Assembly: GCA_027625915.1 (NCBI GenBank)
Contig: JANTQA010000070.1
Span: forward strand, 13,955,001 to 14,019,000
Source of the DNA: Anaeramoeba flamelloides
Lineage: Eukaryota > Metamonada > Anaeramoebidae
Direction of reading: 5' to 3'
DNA: 64,000 nucleotides
Shown here: one piece after another, positions 13,081 through 24,784 of the stretch
Layout: each line of letters begins with the position of its first letter
Position numbering within the stretch: the first letter of the stretch is position 1
The notes under the pieces: generated by a model
What the model was told of the DNA's origin: nothing
What the model saw: the letters and a program-made list of their open reading frames with translations, nothing else
The model's database searches: none
Position numbers and translations under genes: made by a program

Positions 13081-13300
13081 TACTGAAGATATCGATCATT
13101 TTTTATGGGACTGCCCATTTTATAAGGAAAATCGAATAATTTGGACTAGAGAATTTAATTTAAATTTATAAAAATAATAAAAATACTATCTTTGATATTA
13201 TTCAGAATAAAGAATCATTATTTATTTTTTCATTTGATTAATGATGAAGACAATTATGACACTTTATTGTATTTTCTAAACAAAAATTTAGAAATTCGAG
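13081..13300 (+). mobile_element. LINE 3'-end fragment (copy 0)
   Basis: The conceptual reading TEDIDHFLWDCPFYKENR and, at the end, FLNKNLEIRE parallels the C-terminal zinc-knuckle region of the fuller LINE copy at 14856-15171. It is broken by several stops and shifts, and joins a hairpin module at about 13301. It is probably a separate, older 3' fragment into or next to which the larger copy was placed. Confidence 0.75.
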
Positions 13301-13485
13301 AAGCGCCTTAGAGTGCCGTAAAGTGCCTAGTTTTTTTTTAATTTAAGAAATAAAAATTAAAATTAAGAAATTTTCTTTTTATCTCTTGAATTAAAAAAAC
13401 CTAACGACGGTTTTCCGGAATTCAAAAGAATAAAGTAAAATCTTTGATTTTTCTCAATTTTTTTGTTTTTTTGGAAAACTTAACA
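13301..13485. repeat. hairpin module, locus 1
   Basis: It begins with spacers GAGTGCCGTAAAGTGCC and carries two palindromes. The first runs from CCTAG plus a T-run through AATTTAAGAAAT to CCTAACGACGG. The second runs from TTTTCCGGAATTCAAAAGAA to TTTTGGAAAA. The same module types recur at 14587, 24905, 46683, 60610 and 61355. Confidence 0.8.
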
Positions 13486-15171
13486 AGTTTTTTTTCTAAA
13501 ATTATTATATGCTGGAATCCAAGATTCTTGGGATTTATTTTCAAAAAATCAGTTTGGTTTTAAGAAGTAATTGGATTAAAGATATTTCTCAGAAAAATAT
13601 TAAATGAATATCAAAAATTAAAAAATACATTCAAAAATGGGGATATTTATATTGTTACAATAGTTATCCAAAAATGTTTTGACTCTATACATCATTCATT
13701 GATTTATTATTTAATTAAAAAATTTATAAAAAATGAAATTATTATGAAATATCTACATACATATTATTCAAAATAAGGAATTGGTGTTTATCAAGGAGAT
13801 CCATTATCTTCTTTATTATTTTGATTCATTACTCATTTTCTCTTCGAAAAAATTAAATCATTGGCAATACATGTACAGATGTTTGCAGATGATCTAATTT
13901 TGCTTATGAAAGGATCATTAATGGAAATAAATTTTCAACTAGAAAAAATCTTTAAAATTATAAGAGATTTCGGTATGAATCCAAATAGTGATAAAACGAA
14001 AAAAACTTTAATTTAAAAAAAAAATTTATATCTTGGTATTTGACTGGATAAAAAAACTCATTTAAATTTTAACCTTGAAAAAGTTAAAACCAATTTCAAA
14101 AAGTTAATCAATATCTTACAACAAAAAAATTTACTACTAATGGATTAAAAATTCAGTATTTTAAAGCAGTATTACATAGTCAACTATTATATGGATTAGA
14201 AATATTTGATTTAACATAAACAGATTTTAAAGATATTGATACTTGGATTAATAAAAAAATTACAAAATTTTTATTAATTAACCCACATTCTCCCAGGCTT
14301 ATTTATAAAACTGAATTAAAAATTGATCCTGTCAGAATAACAATATATAAAAGAAGATTTAAGTTAATATAAAAATTAAAAAACCCTGGTTTTAATGAAT
14401 AAATTAATAAATTATCTTCCTTTTCGAAAAAGAATTTGAAAATATTAACTGGCAATCAAATAACTTAAAAGAATTAGAAATTGAACTTGATAAATATCGA
14501 ATTAATCAATTAGAAAATAGCTCAAGTTGGAAAGTCCAAAAATATTTAAAAATTATCCAAATAAATAACACAATAAGCAAGTGGTCGTGTCGTCAAGTGC
14601 CGTAGAGTGCCTAGGTTTTTTTTAATTTTAGAAATAAAAAGAAAATTTCAAAAATTTTCTTTTTATTTCTCAAAGAAAAAAAAAGCTAACGGTAATTTTC
14701 CAGAATTCTAAAGAATAGAGAAAAATCAAAGATTTTACTCAATTCTTTTAAATTCTGGAAAACCTAACGACAAAAGATATTTAAAATGGAAGGGTTCAAC
14801 TTCAATTTTAAAACTTAGAAATTTTACAAATTATTTAAATAGATACTCTTATGTTATGAATAAAAATAAATCAAAATATTGTGAGATATGTAAAAAAATA
14901 AATAATTTAGATGTCATTGAAGATTTGGACCATTTTCTATGGAATTGCTCAGCCTATGAAAATAATCGTACAATCTGGATATCTGAATTAAAAAAAATTA
15001 ATATATCTAATATATTAAAAAATAATAATATTTTCAATATTATTACAAAAAAAGATTCATCAAGTTTAATCACCTTAGTGGATAATAAACTTATCTTTGA
15101 GTCTTTAATAAGATTCCTAAATAAAAATTTAGGAATTCGGGTACATAAGAGGGGCTAAGAACTCCTCCCTT
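13486..15171 (+). mobile_element. non-LTR retrotransposon (LINE), 5'-truncated, degenerate, copy 1
   Basis: Reverse-transcriptase motifs are readable in shifting frames: NQFGFKK near 13540, FDSIHHSLIYYL near 13680, GVYQGDPLSSLLF near 13783, and the catalytic MFADDLILL near 13875. A thumb-like region follows to 14570. The C-terminal part is an open 100-aa frame (14856-15158) with C-x2-C...H-x4-C (CEIC...DHFLWNC), typical of the zinc-binding tail of LINE ORF2. The 3' end is TAAGAACTCCTCCCTTAAAT followed by an A-tract at 15179. Many in-frame stops show it is dead. A hairpin module (14587-14771) interrupts it. No endonuclease or ORF1 is present. Confidence 0.88.
14587..14771. repeat. hairpin module, locus 2, inside the LINE
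   Basis: GTGTCGTCAAGTGCCGTAGAGTGCC introduces two hairpins. One is built on AAAAGAAAATTT / AAATTTTCTTTT. The other is built on CCAGAATTCTAAAGAATAGA / TCAATTCTTTTAAATTCTGG, ending CCTAACGAC. It separates the thumb region from the zinc-knuckle region of the LINE. Confidence 0.85.
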
Positions 15172-15259
15172 AAATAATAAAAAAAAAAAAACATGACTTT
15201 TTTTTTTAATAATGTTATTTGGTTAGTTTTCAAAAGAATACCCTTTTTACGATCAAATA
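15172..15259. other. A-tract and flank at LINE 3' end
   Basis: A poly-A run at 15179-15192 directly follows the conserved LINE 3' tail, consistent with target-primed insertion. Confidence 0.5.
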
Positions 15260-15778
15260 CAGCCGTTCCAACCCTACCATGAAATTTGACAGATAGAAAT
15301 TGACTTTTTTCTCTCTGTTAGAAACAAAAAAAAAATCTTTGGATAAACGGTATTATACATAATTTTATCGTTTGCGATAAGTTTTTTAAAAAAATTTCAA
15401 ATTGAAAAACACAGATATTAAAATCTTGTTGTTTATAAATAAATTCAAAAATCCAAAACAAATTTTCCAAAGATCGGAGAAAGAATTTGATAATCACTTT
15501 GAAATGGTCTTGCAATTTGATTTCAAGGTGTTTTGAAATTAAGGATCCACCAAAAACCTGAAAAATTTTTTCAAAATTATTGATCATTGAGAGAGGTTTA
15601 TATTCAATAATTCAAATTTTAATATTTTCTCTATTGGAAATTTTTGTTCTATTATAAAATTTCATCGTTTTTAATAGGCTATCACACAACCATAAAACCC
15701 TGTCATAAAAAGGAAAGTGTGGGATAGAAAATGAATCTTCTGTTTATCATAGATTTTATGGTAGGGTTGGAATGGCTG
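15260..15778. mobile_element. MITE, 519 bp, TA target duplication
   Basis: The ends are inverted repeats of at least 27 bp, CAGCCGTTCCAACCCTACCA at the left and its near-perfect complement at the right, each flanked by TA. This points to the Tc1/mariner/pogo superfamily. The interior has no transposase; the 89-aa minus frame at 15318-15587 has no recognisable domain. Confidence 0.85.
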
Positions 15779-17633
15779 TAATGAAATTTGGTAATAAGGA
15801 GAAAATTGTTGAATCTTTTGATAAAGCCATTTAACAATAGTGAGCAAAAAAAGTTTGAAGTAGTGTGACTCTAACTGATTAAAAGAGTTTGTGTTGCTCT
15901 TTTAAACAATTTGAGAGACATTTTTCAAAACTTTTACTAATCAATTTTTTTCAAACGATCATACTGGTGATTTGCTTTTAAATGGGGAAAAAATATTTTT
16001 TTTTTTATTTGTTTTACATGATAACCCTGAAAAGATATAAATATTTCTTTCATAAGATCCTTTTTAAGGATTCAAATGTGATCAATGTTGAGATCTAAAA
16101 TGAGAGTCCTTCAAGGAAAATAATTTTTAAGATAATTATTCACAAATTTTTTCTCCATTTGAAATTTGAGAAATAGCTTGATGGTTTCAAAAAAAGGAAT
16201 TACAAAAAGAAAAAAAATTTAAAAAGATCTTTTTAATTTTAGAACAAAGGACTTTTTTTGAAATAGTGGCAAACAGTCAATTGGTTGATTGTTAAAAAAA
16301 GTAAATTATTTTTTCGCAAAAATAATAAAAAAAAAAGAGATTTTGAGGAAATTTTCCTTTTCTTTCTTGAATAGGAAAAAAATTTTGACTTGTGTTATGA
16401 ACGTTGCAAAAAGGTTTGAAGATCTTTTGGTTAAAAAGTGTTATTAGAAAAAAAGTTGGAAGAAAAACAAAAGGAAAGTAAAAAGAAAAAGAATTGAAAG
16501 GAAATAGTTACATCTTTAATAAATAAAAAATTTTATTCAACTTTTTAAAAAAAATGAGAGAAATAGAAAAATATTTCGGTTTTATTGATGTTACACAGTG
16601 AGAAAGAACAAAGCAACGACTCTGTTATAAAACAAACACCAATTTCTTTATTGTGAAAATTGATTAAAAGTGCTTTTAGTTCAATTTGCTTTTTTTTAAA
16701 AGGAAAAAATTCTGATAATTGAAAAGTTTGCAAAACCTCGCTGAAAATTAAAAAAGAAAGAGAAAAACTCAAGCATATTTTTACTTTTGTTTATTGTGTT
16801 TGATTCTACCCTTAAGTGATCTCTTGAAAGTTAACGATTTCCTTGTAGATTTTATTTGGTTTGTATTTCACTAATAAGGTAAACTGAATTCAATTTTTTT
16901 TAATGATCAAATAAGCAATTAAAAAGTTTTGAAGAAAAAAATGTAGGGACAGTATAATCTGAAGAAATACAAACAGAGTACGCCATAGTAGCAAAATGTA
17001 ATTCTTGAATTTGTGGCGAAATGTAGATTTTTAACTCAAAAATTCAATTTCTCAAAAAAATTAAATAATTAATTCCTATGATAATTTCTTGATAAATTAT
17101 TTTCACTTGTTGGAAATATATGATGTTACAATTAGCTTTAGAAAAAGGAAAAGCAAAAAAACTAACTCGTTTTTGGACATTTAGGTTGATGATTATTGAG
17201 TTAATATTTGTGATTAAAAAATTATAAAAATAATTGCTTTTTGGAGAGAGAATAAATAATTAATTTATAAAAAGCTGGAATAATATTATTTTGGTTCTAT
17301 TTCTTTTATTAGATTTATGGGATAAATTTTTTAAAAAAAAATATATTTAAATTATTATTTGTGATCTTAAGTAAGAAATTTAATAATTGTTTGTTCAATA
17401 ATATATTTTTTATTGTAATATTTAACTACAGAACTAATATTATTTACTTTCAATTACAATTTACTTTGATTAGAGATGAATTTGTGGTGAATGGCATCTT
17501 TTAAATGTTAATCATAAATATTAGAAACCATCCCACCGTTTAAAGATTCTTAAATATAGAAAAATTTTTTTCTTTTTTTTTATTGTTTAAAAAGTTAGTT
17601 CAATCAAAAAAAAATGTTTAAAAATATAAATTA
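15779..17633. other. intergenic, no gene seen
   Basis: A/T-rich DNA. Frames such as 16545-16772 (minus) are Phe/Ser/Leu-rich and lack homology cues. No repeat family was recognised. Confidence 0.45.
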
Positions 17634-18161
17634 AACCCATTCCAAAAATATAGACACACCCAAAATCAAAAATAGGCAAAAAAACACCCAATTTATTGTA
17701 TTTTTCGATATCTAATATAAAAAATCATTTAAGTAACCCAGTATTAAAGTTTTAATAAGTAATCAATTTAATACAAATAAAAGAAAAAATATAAAATTCA
17801 AAAATAAAAATTAGTGTGTCCAAAATTATGAAACGAGCAGATCAAAAAATGTATTGGTAAATTTGTTGAAATTTCACCAACAATTGTTGATCGATCAAAT
17901 GTTAAGATACCATCTACCAATTGTATATGATATTTTCCAATTTAACAAACTCAACACTAACCATCTACCAACCAGTGAAAAAAAATTTCGAGATCTAATA
18001 AAACAGATTACGTAACTATAAAAAAGGAAATGAAAACAAAACAAAAAAGACAAAAAATAAAATTGTTTGTAAAATCAAAATTCTTTCCAAATTTAATTTA
18101 AAGTGCAGTAATGATGTTCTTTTCATTGTTTAAACTGTGTAAAAATTTTTGGAATCTAGTT
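17634..18161 (+). mobile_element. Tc1/mariner-like MITE, copy 1 (528 bp)
   Basis: It starts AACCCATTCCAAAAATATAG and ends AAAATTTTTGGAATCTAGTT, flanked by TA on both sides. Three more copies of nearly equal length lie at 25409-25941, 45921-46453 and, inverted, 22554-23095. The shared interior includes GGTAAATTTGTTGAAATT and a GATCGATCAAATG block. There is no coding capacity. Confidence 0.9.
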
Positions 18162-19919
18162 TAACTTTAAGAAAATTCAGGCTATACGATTATTTTTAAA
18201 TGAATACATTTACTTTGAAAAAAATCTTACTAAGTACAATTTTAATTTCTTAAAGAGTGGCACAAATTTTTTATGTCCATATCAATGATATGTGGTCAAA
18301 AATTTGTTTTCACTTTATTTTTTTTATTTTAATTAACGGTAACAAATAACAAATAACAATTGAAACTTTGCAACTTTTTTTCATTGAAACATGAATAAAG
18401 GAACTTCAATTCCTAGAAATTTCTTTCAATTGAAAATAATACAATAGATATTTAAATTTCAATTCCCCATTTTTCAAATCATCTGATTATATCCCAAAAT
18501 AATTATTTTTAAAGAAAATTTTAAAGATCAGTGTTTTTAAAAAGGTACTATACCTTTAAAAGATTAGTCTATATAAAAATATATTTTAATTGGGCAAAAA
18601 ATGATATCAAATGTTTAAATGCACAAATAACTCTGAAAATGTGTTTTAAATGTTATTGAAAAATCAATTATTACATTTGTTATTCTTGATTCACAAATTA
18701 AAATCGTCAGTTTTTGTTGATAAGGGATTAACATCATCATAGATTTCTCCATAATCAAAGTATGCTATAATTAAAGTATTCTGTAATAGTTTACTAAATA
18801 AATTAGCACGTAAAAGCTCAAATAAATCTTAACGTACAATAAAAGTATTGCCTTTTTTACTAATGATCACTAAAAAAAAAGTTTAATTTGGAAATTTTTC
18901 CATAATATGTTTTCCATATCTAAAAATTGAAACCCAAAATACAGTATTCTGGTATTTAATAATTTAGATTTAGAACTTACAAAAACAACAAATTTTAAAT
19001 TTTTGAATTTCAAAGATTAACTCCAAAATCATATATATAAAAAATGAAAAAAAAAATTTTTTTTATTTCTATTTTACAGGACGAGTTGTATTTTCCAATA
19101 TATTTCCAATACCTTTAAATAATTTGTTAAAATATCTCTGATTTAATTATTTAATTTTTTAAAAAAATCAAATTTTTTCTCAACTAAAGTTCATCTCGAG
19201 ACCAAAGAAGAATATTTTTCAACTTAAATGTTTGAATATTGATGACTCGATCTTCAAACTTGTAATCAAATATATAATTTTTTCAGAAATTGTTAAAGTT
19301 TTATTACTAATATGAGCATCATTTTTAATTGATGAAGATCAATATATAGTCCTAATTTATTAATCAAATGTTTAGAGTAACTTGGACCAGGCTCAATTCA
19401 TGTGATTTTAATTCAATATCAACATACTTTAATTTTTTAACTTGTCCTTGTTAGGCCCTAATGCCTTAAATGAATTAAATTTTTTCATTATAAAAAAGCT
19501 CAATAATTTGTAAAAAAATAGAAAAAATAATCAAATGTATTGATTCTTTTTGGTTCGTTCATCAGGTATTAAAAAATTAAATCTGAGAATCCAAAAGCCC
19601 CAACCTGTAGAGTATTTTGTAAATACAAATTTTCATAGAATTACTTGATTGTTTTACGAGCTTGAAAAAGTATTTTATTATCTCAAAAAAATTTTTCAAG
19701 TTTGAAAAAAACATAGAACATCTAAAACAAAACTCAAAGGACTTTTTCTTGACTCTTCTTTTCTTCAACTTAATAAAACTCATCAATCATTTTTTCCATT
19801 TTCCACTTTTGTTATTTTATTCAACAACAATAAATTTTTTACAATAACTAAATCCGCATTTGACCTATTTTTGAAACAAACCAAACAATCAATAGAAATA
19901 AAATAAAAACAATTGAAAA
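18162..19919. other. intergenic upstream of the fluoride-exporter gene
   Basis: It includes the interspersed repeat at 18722-19040 (separate entry). The remainder is A/T-rich with no gene seen. The region immediately before 19920 is A-rich leader-like sequence. Confidence 0.45.
18722..19040 (+). repeat. interspersed repeat of ~330 bp, copy 1
   Basis: It begins TAAGGGATTAACATCATCAT, continues AGATTTCTCCATAATCAAAG, and ends in TTTCAAAGATTAACTC. A full counterpart in the same orientation is at 50138-50475 and a partial one at 39650-39800. Terminal inverted repeats were not found. Confidence 0.7.
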
Positions 19920-22900
19920 ATGGAAGAAGATTCGTTACTTCTCGGAGGAGAAAGGATTGTGTCTGATGAAACATGTTTTTGGTGGAGGAAAGAAAAGATA
20001 TATTTATTTGGACAAAAAGTTAAGGTTTCAACGTACATCACGTTTTGGAAGTATGTTTGGTTATTTGCAGCAGCTTTCTTTGGTGCCTTTTTTGAGTTTT
20101 GGCTTCCTGATTGGATTATCTTTGGTCAAATCAATATTACAAATTATTTGAAAAATGCTTTTGGTGCATTTCTAGCTGGGATGATCACATCTCTTGAACA
20201 AGTCAAATTTCAAAAGCCTCAAACTTATTTCTTGTTTGCCCTTCCAATCAATCCTTAATTTCGTTTCTTTTCTTTTCTTTTCTTTTCTTTTTTCTGAAAA
20301 TTTCTTCGCAATTAACCGAATGAAGATTTTGTTTTTTTGTTTAATTTTTTTCTTTTTATACTAAATCTCATTGATCAATAATTAGATACGAGTCAATTAC
20401 TGGATCACTTTGCTCAGTTATTACAACTTTTGGAAATGTGATTGAGGATGCTGAAACGGTAATTATAATTCAAAAACAAAACCAAAACCAAAAACAAAAA
20501 AAACTTCTCATTTTGTCTCTTCAAAATGCCATTTTATTAAAGTGTGAAATTCAGGTTTCCACAAGCGAGCATTGTTCTTGAGAAACAATTTGATGATCAC
20601 ACAAACCTTTTTTGGATTCAATTCCTTTTTTACAATGAATTCCCAACTAACAAATATCCCTTCAAACCTTTTCATTCTTTTTGTCAAACAAAACAAAAAA
20701 ATTTTATTGCTTTGCTTCCTTGTATTTTGAATAGCAATTGGAATACAGCAAATGGGGCTGCCCTTCAATTTTGTTTGGAAATTTAATTGCAAGTTTCCTT
20801 CTTCGTAAACTGGGGAAATATGTTGCAAGAAAAATCAATAAGGATGTAAATTTTGCACAAAAAATGAAAAAGCTTGATGATGAGGATAACCGTATGCTCT
20901 TTGAATTTTCTGTTGCACAAGAAAACAAAGCCCAAAGTATCGTTGGGAACAACGAGTATTCGATCAACTCGTCGCGTTCAATTACTTACTTTGAGGACGA
21001 GCTCTCATTTTCACCTTCTGAGAACCGAAACCTCTTTTCAAATAAATTAAACACACCCAACGTCAAGCAAAGCACACCTCTAACCAGAACCTTTTCCATG
21101 TTTTTTAAGGAAGAGCCAAAAAAAGCAAAGAAACTGAAGAAAATCATAAATTCGAAAGAATACCACAAACACATTAAAAAAAAAGCATCACAAAAATTTC
21201 AAAATTCTTCTTTAAAATTGGAGCTTTATCACAAAATTATTTTGATCGCATGCTTTACTCTCCCAATCATTAACATCCCTCTTGTGAGGATTTCCAAATT
21301 TTTCCCCACAGATGTCGATAAATCTAATAAAAAATTGGAATTCTATTATTATATCATGTTTTTTTGGAACGTTGTTGGGGTTTTTGTTGGTAGATTCCTA
21401 TCTGGATCTTCATTAAAATGGAATGTACAATGGGGTACATTTAGAGTTAATATGATTAGTTGTATCTTTATTGCTTTGTAAGTGTTTTTTTTTTTTTTTT
21501 TTTGTTATTATTAATTTTTTTTTTGTGCTTTCTCATTGCTACTAATAAATTCAAATAAAAAAAGTTGTAATTTTGGTCTTGTTTCAAAAAGTAAAAAACA
21601 CATTAGAAGCAATTTTCATTTTTAATTGATTTTATGAAAGTCTTTGGACATTTTGAACTAATTGTTAGCAAAATATTTTGAGAATTTGAAATAAAAATTT
21701 TCATTTATTAATTGGATAATGATAGTATTGATTACGCCCATGAGAATGCAGAACAACCAAAGTAACAAAAAGAGAGGAACCATGTTTTAATTTGTCACAA
21801 TTTTTTTTATTACTTTAAGGTTTACAGTCACGCAAGTGTGATTTAATATTATTTATTAATCTATTAAAGTTCTACATAATATGTTTTTAAAAGTTCTGAA
21901 TGGCTTTCCTGAACAAAATTCAAGTTCACCATTTTGTAATAAAAATCTAATAACTAAAAAAAATCAGGTTACGGAGAAATTTGTTTTCATTTTTGTAATT
22001 GTGATTATTAATTAAGATGAAATTTTCAGAATTATTATTAACTGAAAAAGTAATACACTTATGAGAATTTCATCTTATTGTAAAATATAAAATCATTAAA
22101 ATTTCAAAAACAGAATAAGATCAATTTTTTTGAGCAATTGAAGATATTAGCAAAAATTTCAAATTTTTTTTCCTGTTTTAAAAATAAATATATAAATTGT
22201 CCAGTAACTACTAACATTTCTAATTACAATATTGTTTAAATATTCTAAATCGATCAATTTTCACCCTTTGATAAATTTAGAAATAAAAAAAATCTGAAAT
22301 CTTTAAAAATTAATAGAGAAATTGACTTATAGAAAATCTGAAAAACTAATTTATTGTGATTATTCCTTAGATAAATGGCAAAGTGGTTAGAAAACATCTA
22401 TCATGATAATTACTTTGTTTTTACATTGATAAAACAAGATTTTTATTTTCTTTAGATCATTTCTTACAAATAATTTTTCTAAAATTTTATATTTAAATTG
22501 GGTAACTTTGAAAAAATTTATATTTACAAAATAGTTTTACTTAATTTAATATAAACTAAAATTCAAAATTTTCCACACAGCTAAAATGACCCAAAAAATC
22601 ACAATAATACAATTTCATCCAAATTGGAAAATAAATTTTGATTTAGAAAAATATGAAAATAATTTTTTCATCTTTTTAGTTTTTTGTTTTCATTTCATTT
22701 TTTGAATTACATAACCTGTTTCGTTCGATCAATAATTTTTTCACTATTTGATAAAGTTGAGTTGTTCAAACTAGAAGAACTAAAATAAAATTATTAAATG
22801 GTATATAACCATTTGATCGATCAATAATCCTAATAATATTTAAAACAAATTTACCAATATATTTTTTTTTGTTCCCATCTCCAAAAGTTTTAACACACCC

Positions 22901-24185
22901 ATGATTTATTAGTATTGATAATTATTTATTTATTGATTTGTTTTGTATTGCAATTTATAAATAATTGTTAACATTTCAATTAGTGAATGTGTTCTAATTT
23001 GGTATTTCTTCTAGAATTGATTAAATAAGAATTTTTTTTTTTCCAAAATTGAATTTTGGTATGTCAAAAATTTTGAATTGGAGTTTAAATTCAAAATAGC
23101 CAGACACTATTTCTCAAATTAAAATGCTATTTGAATATTTTAAATTGAGAAAAATGATTCTCATTTTAATATTTAATATCAAAATTAGATTTTCATTTTC
23201 AGTCATTTTCTCTATTAGATTTTCTGATTTCAGATTTTTTTGATTTCTAAATTTACAAAAGGGTGAAAATTAATAAATTTAGAATATTTAAATAATATTG
23301 TAATTAGAAAGGTTAATGGTTACTGGACAATTTATATATTTATTTTTAAAACAGGAAAAAAAATTTGAAATTTTTACTAATATTTTCAATTGCTCAAAAC
23401 TATTGATCTTATTTGGTTTTTTGAAATTTCAGGGTTTTTATATTTTAAAATAAGACGAAATTTTCATAAGTGTATTACTTTTTCAGTTAATAATCATTCT
23501 GAAATTTTCATCTTAACTAATAATCACAATTACAAAAATATATTTAATTCAACCTTGACACTATTTTTTTAAATGACCCATTTTTATTATAAAATGGTAA
23601 AGATATTTTTTTTTTTTGTTTTTATTTGAGCGAATAATAAAATCAAAGAAAACAAATTTTAATGTGGTCCGTTTTTTTTTCATAAACCCATTTTATTACA
23701 AAATTGTAAAAAACGATACAAAACAAAAATTAGCATCTTTTTGAAAATCTATTTTGTAATAGAAAATTTCTAAAAGCCATCTTAAAGAGTAAAAACAGGC
23801 GCGCCACTACTTTATGTCATTTTTTTTTTTTTTCTTAATAACTTTTAATAAAGGAAAACAAAAATGTTAAAATAATGATTTATTTTTTATTTATTTCTCA
23901 ATTTTTAATTATCATTATAGAGCACACAACTTATTAAAATTTGGAGGATATATTACACAATCATTTCAATTTATAATGACTATCAAATATTTTATAAGTG
24001 ATTTTTGTGGTTCAGAATCTGGATGGGCAATTTTAATAGAAGAAACTGGTTCGCTTTATGAAGCGCCCATTCCAAAAAAAATTGCAATTATGAATCTTAC
24101 AATGAATTTCTTTTTTGCTTTTATTGTTTATATATTCTTAGTTTGGGTTGTTCAAATAACTTTCTTTTTTCAATCTTTATGTTAA
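19920..24185 (+). CDS. FEX/CrcB-type two-domain fluoride exporter, 4 exons
   Basis: Family role: exports fluoride through a channel formed by two CrcB-like halves in the plasma membrane. Proposed exons 19920-20233, 20386-20458, 20735-21477 and 23921-24185 total 1395 nt, giving 464 aa, with phases closing exactly. The first half has a transmembrane helix at WKYVWLFAAAFFGAFFEF, the Asn-bearing helix NAFGAFLAG, the TM3-break motif GSLCSVITTFGN (111-122) followed by Glu, and TM4 SILFGNLIASFLL. A polar linker of about 120 residues follows. The second half has WNVVGVFVGRFLS, RVNMISCIFIAL, FISDFCGSESGW (the degenerate TM3 break) and a final hydrophobic helix. The first donor is GTTTGC, chosen because it alone gives the CrcB spacing; the others are GTAATT and GTAAGT, with TAG acceptors. 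The last intron (2.4 kb) contains a large foldback. Confidence 0.85.
21990..23538. mobile_element. large foldback element with ~340-bp inverted arms
   Basis: Left arm 21990-22330 and right arm 23200-23538 are reverse complements with scattered differences. The outer ends are TTTTTGTAATTGTGATTATTA. Inner blocks include AGTAATACACTTATGA, GGTTACTGGACAATTTAT-like sequence and TTTTCACCCTTT. After removing the nested MITE the element is about 1 kb. No coding frame or transposase is visible. It lies wholly inside the last intron of the fluoride-exporter gene. Confidence 0.85.
22554..23095 (-). mobile_element. Tc1/mariner-like MITE, copy 2 (542 bp), nested in foldback
   Basis: On the plus strand it starts AACTAAAATTCAAAATTTTC and ends TTTTGAATTGGAGTT, flanked by TA on both sides. 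The interior is the reverse complement of the copies at 17634, 25409 and 45921; it is closest to 45921-46453 in the blocks I compared. It sits in the loop of the 21990-23538 foldback, so it inserted later. Confidence 0.88.
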
Positions 24186-24784
24186 ATATAAAATTATTAA
24201 ATAAATAATAATTTTAAATTTAAATAATCACATTTCTTTTTCTTTTTCTTTTTCTTTTCCTTTCCTTGCTTTTTCTTTTTCTTTTACTTTTTATTTTTTT
24301 TTCATTTTGAGGAAAAATTTCGACTTATAATTTATCATCAATTATTAATGATAAATTCCTTTACTTTTTATTAGAAATAGAAATATAAATATAAAGAAAA
24401 TTTATTTCAATAGAAATTATTAAAAATAATTTTAATAATAAAAGTCAATTTAAATTACATTTAATTTTCCTTTTCTTCTAATTTTTTTTATCATCAAAAT
24501 TTTCTTGAATATAGTAACAAAAAACATCCAAATCCTAAAAATCAAATAATTCTTTTTTTAATTCTTTCAGAATTATCAACAATCTATTTGGTTAGGTGAT
24601 CTTTCTTGTTTGGTTTTCTAAAAGTAAAGATTTGGTTAAAATACGGTCTTCTGATTTCTATTTTTTTGGTTTAGTCTTTGGTTAATTTCAAGCATTTGTA
24701 TGAAATAAATTCCTCCATACAAAACATAATTTAATACAATTACAAATTCAATAAAAAAAAAAATGTTAAAAAAAGAGCAATTAA
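24186..24784. other. intergenic after the fluoride-exporter gene
   Basis: It contains a degenerate TTTTC microsatellite (24234-24290); otherwise A/T-rich with no gene seen. Confidence 0.45.

Larger units (their letters stand above)
21478..23920 (+). other. long intron 3 of the fluoride-exporter gene
   Basis: 2,443 nt between TT|GTAAGT and TATAG|AGCACACAAC. It contains a large inverted-repeat element (21990-23538) with a MITE nested in its loop (22554-23095). The remainder is T-rich, including a T-run at 21485-21502 right after the donor. Confidence 0.8.

Noticed and set aside
13486-15171. Reverse transcriptase as part of an LTR or virus-like element
   Set aside because: Motif order, the C-x2-C...H-x4-C tail, A-tract at the 3' end, and absence of protease, integrase or terminal repeats indicate a LINE.
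20544-20734. Plus-strand frame upstream of exporter exon 3 as an exon
   Set aside because: Including it breaks the TTF-to-TM4 spacing of CrcB; excluding it gives the expected spacing with canonical acceptor TAG.
20508-20967. Minus-strand frames opposite the fluoride exporter exon 3
   Set aside because: Shadows; the plus-strand frame carries the CrcB features and phase-matched splice sites.
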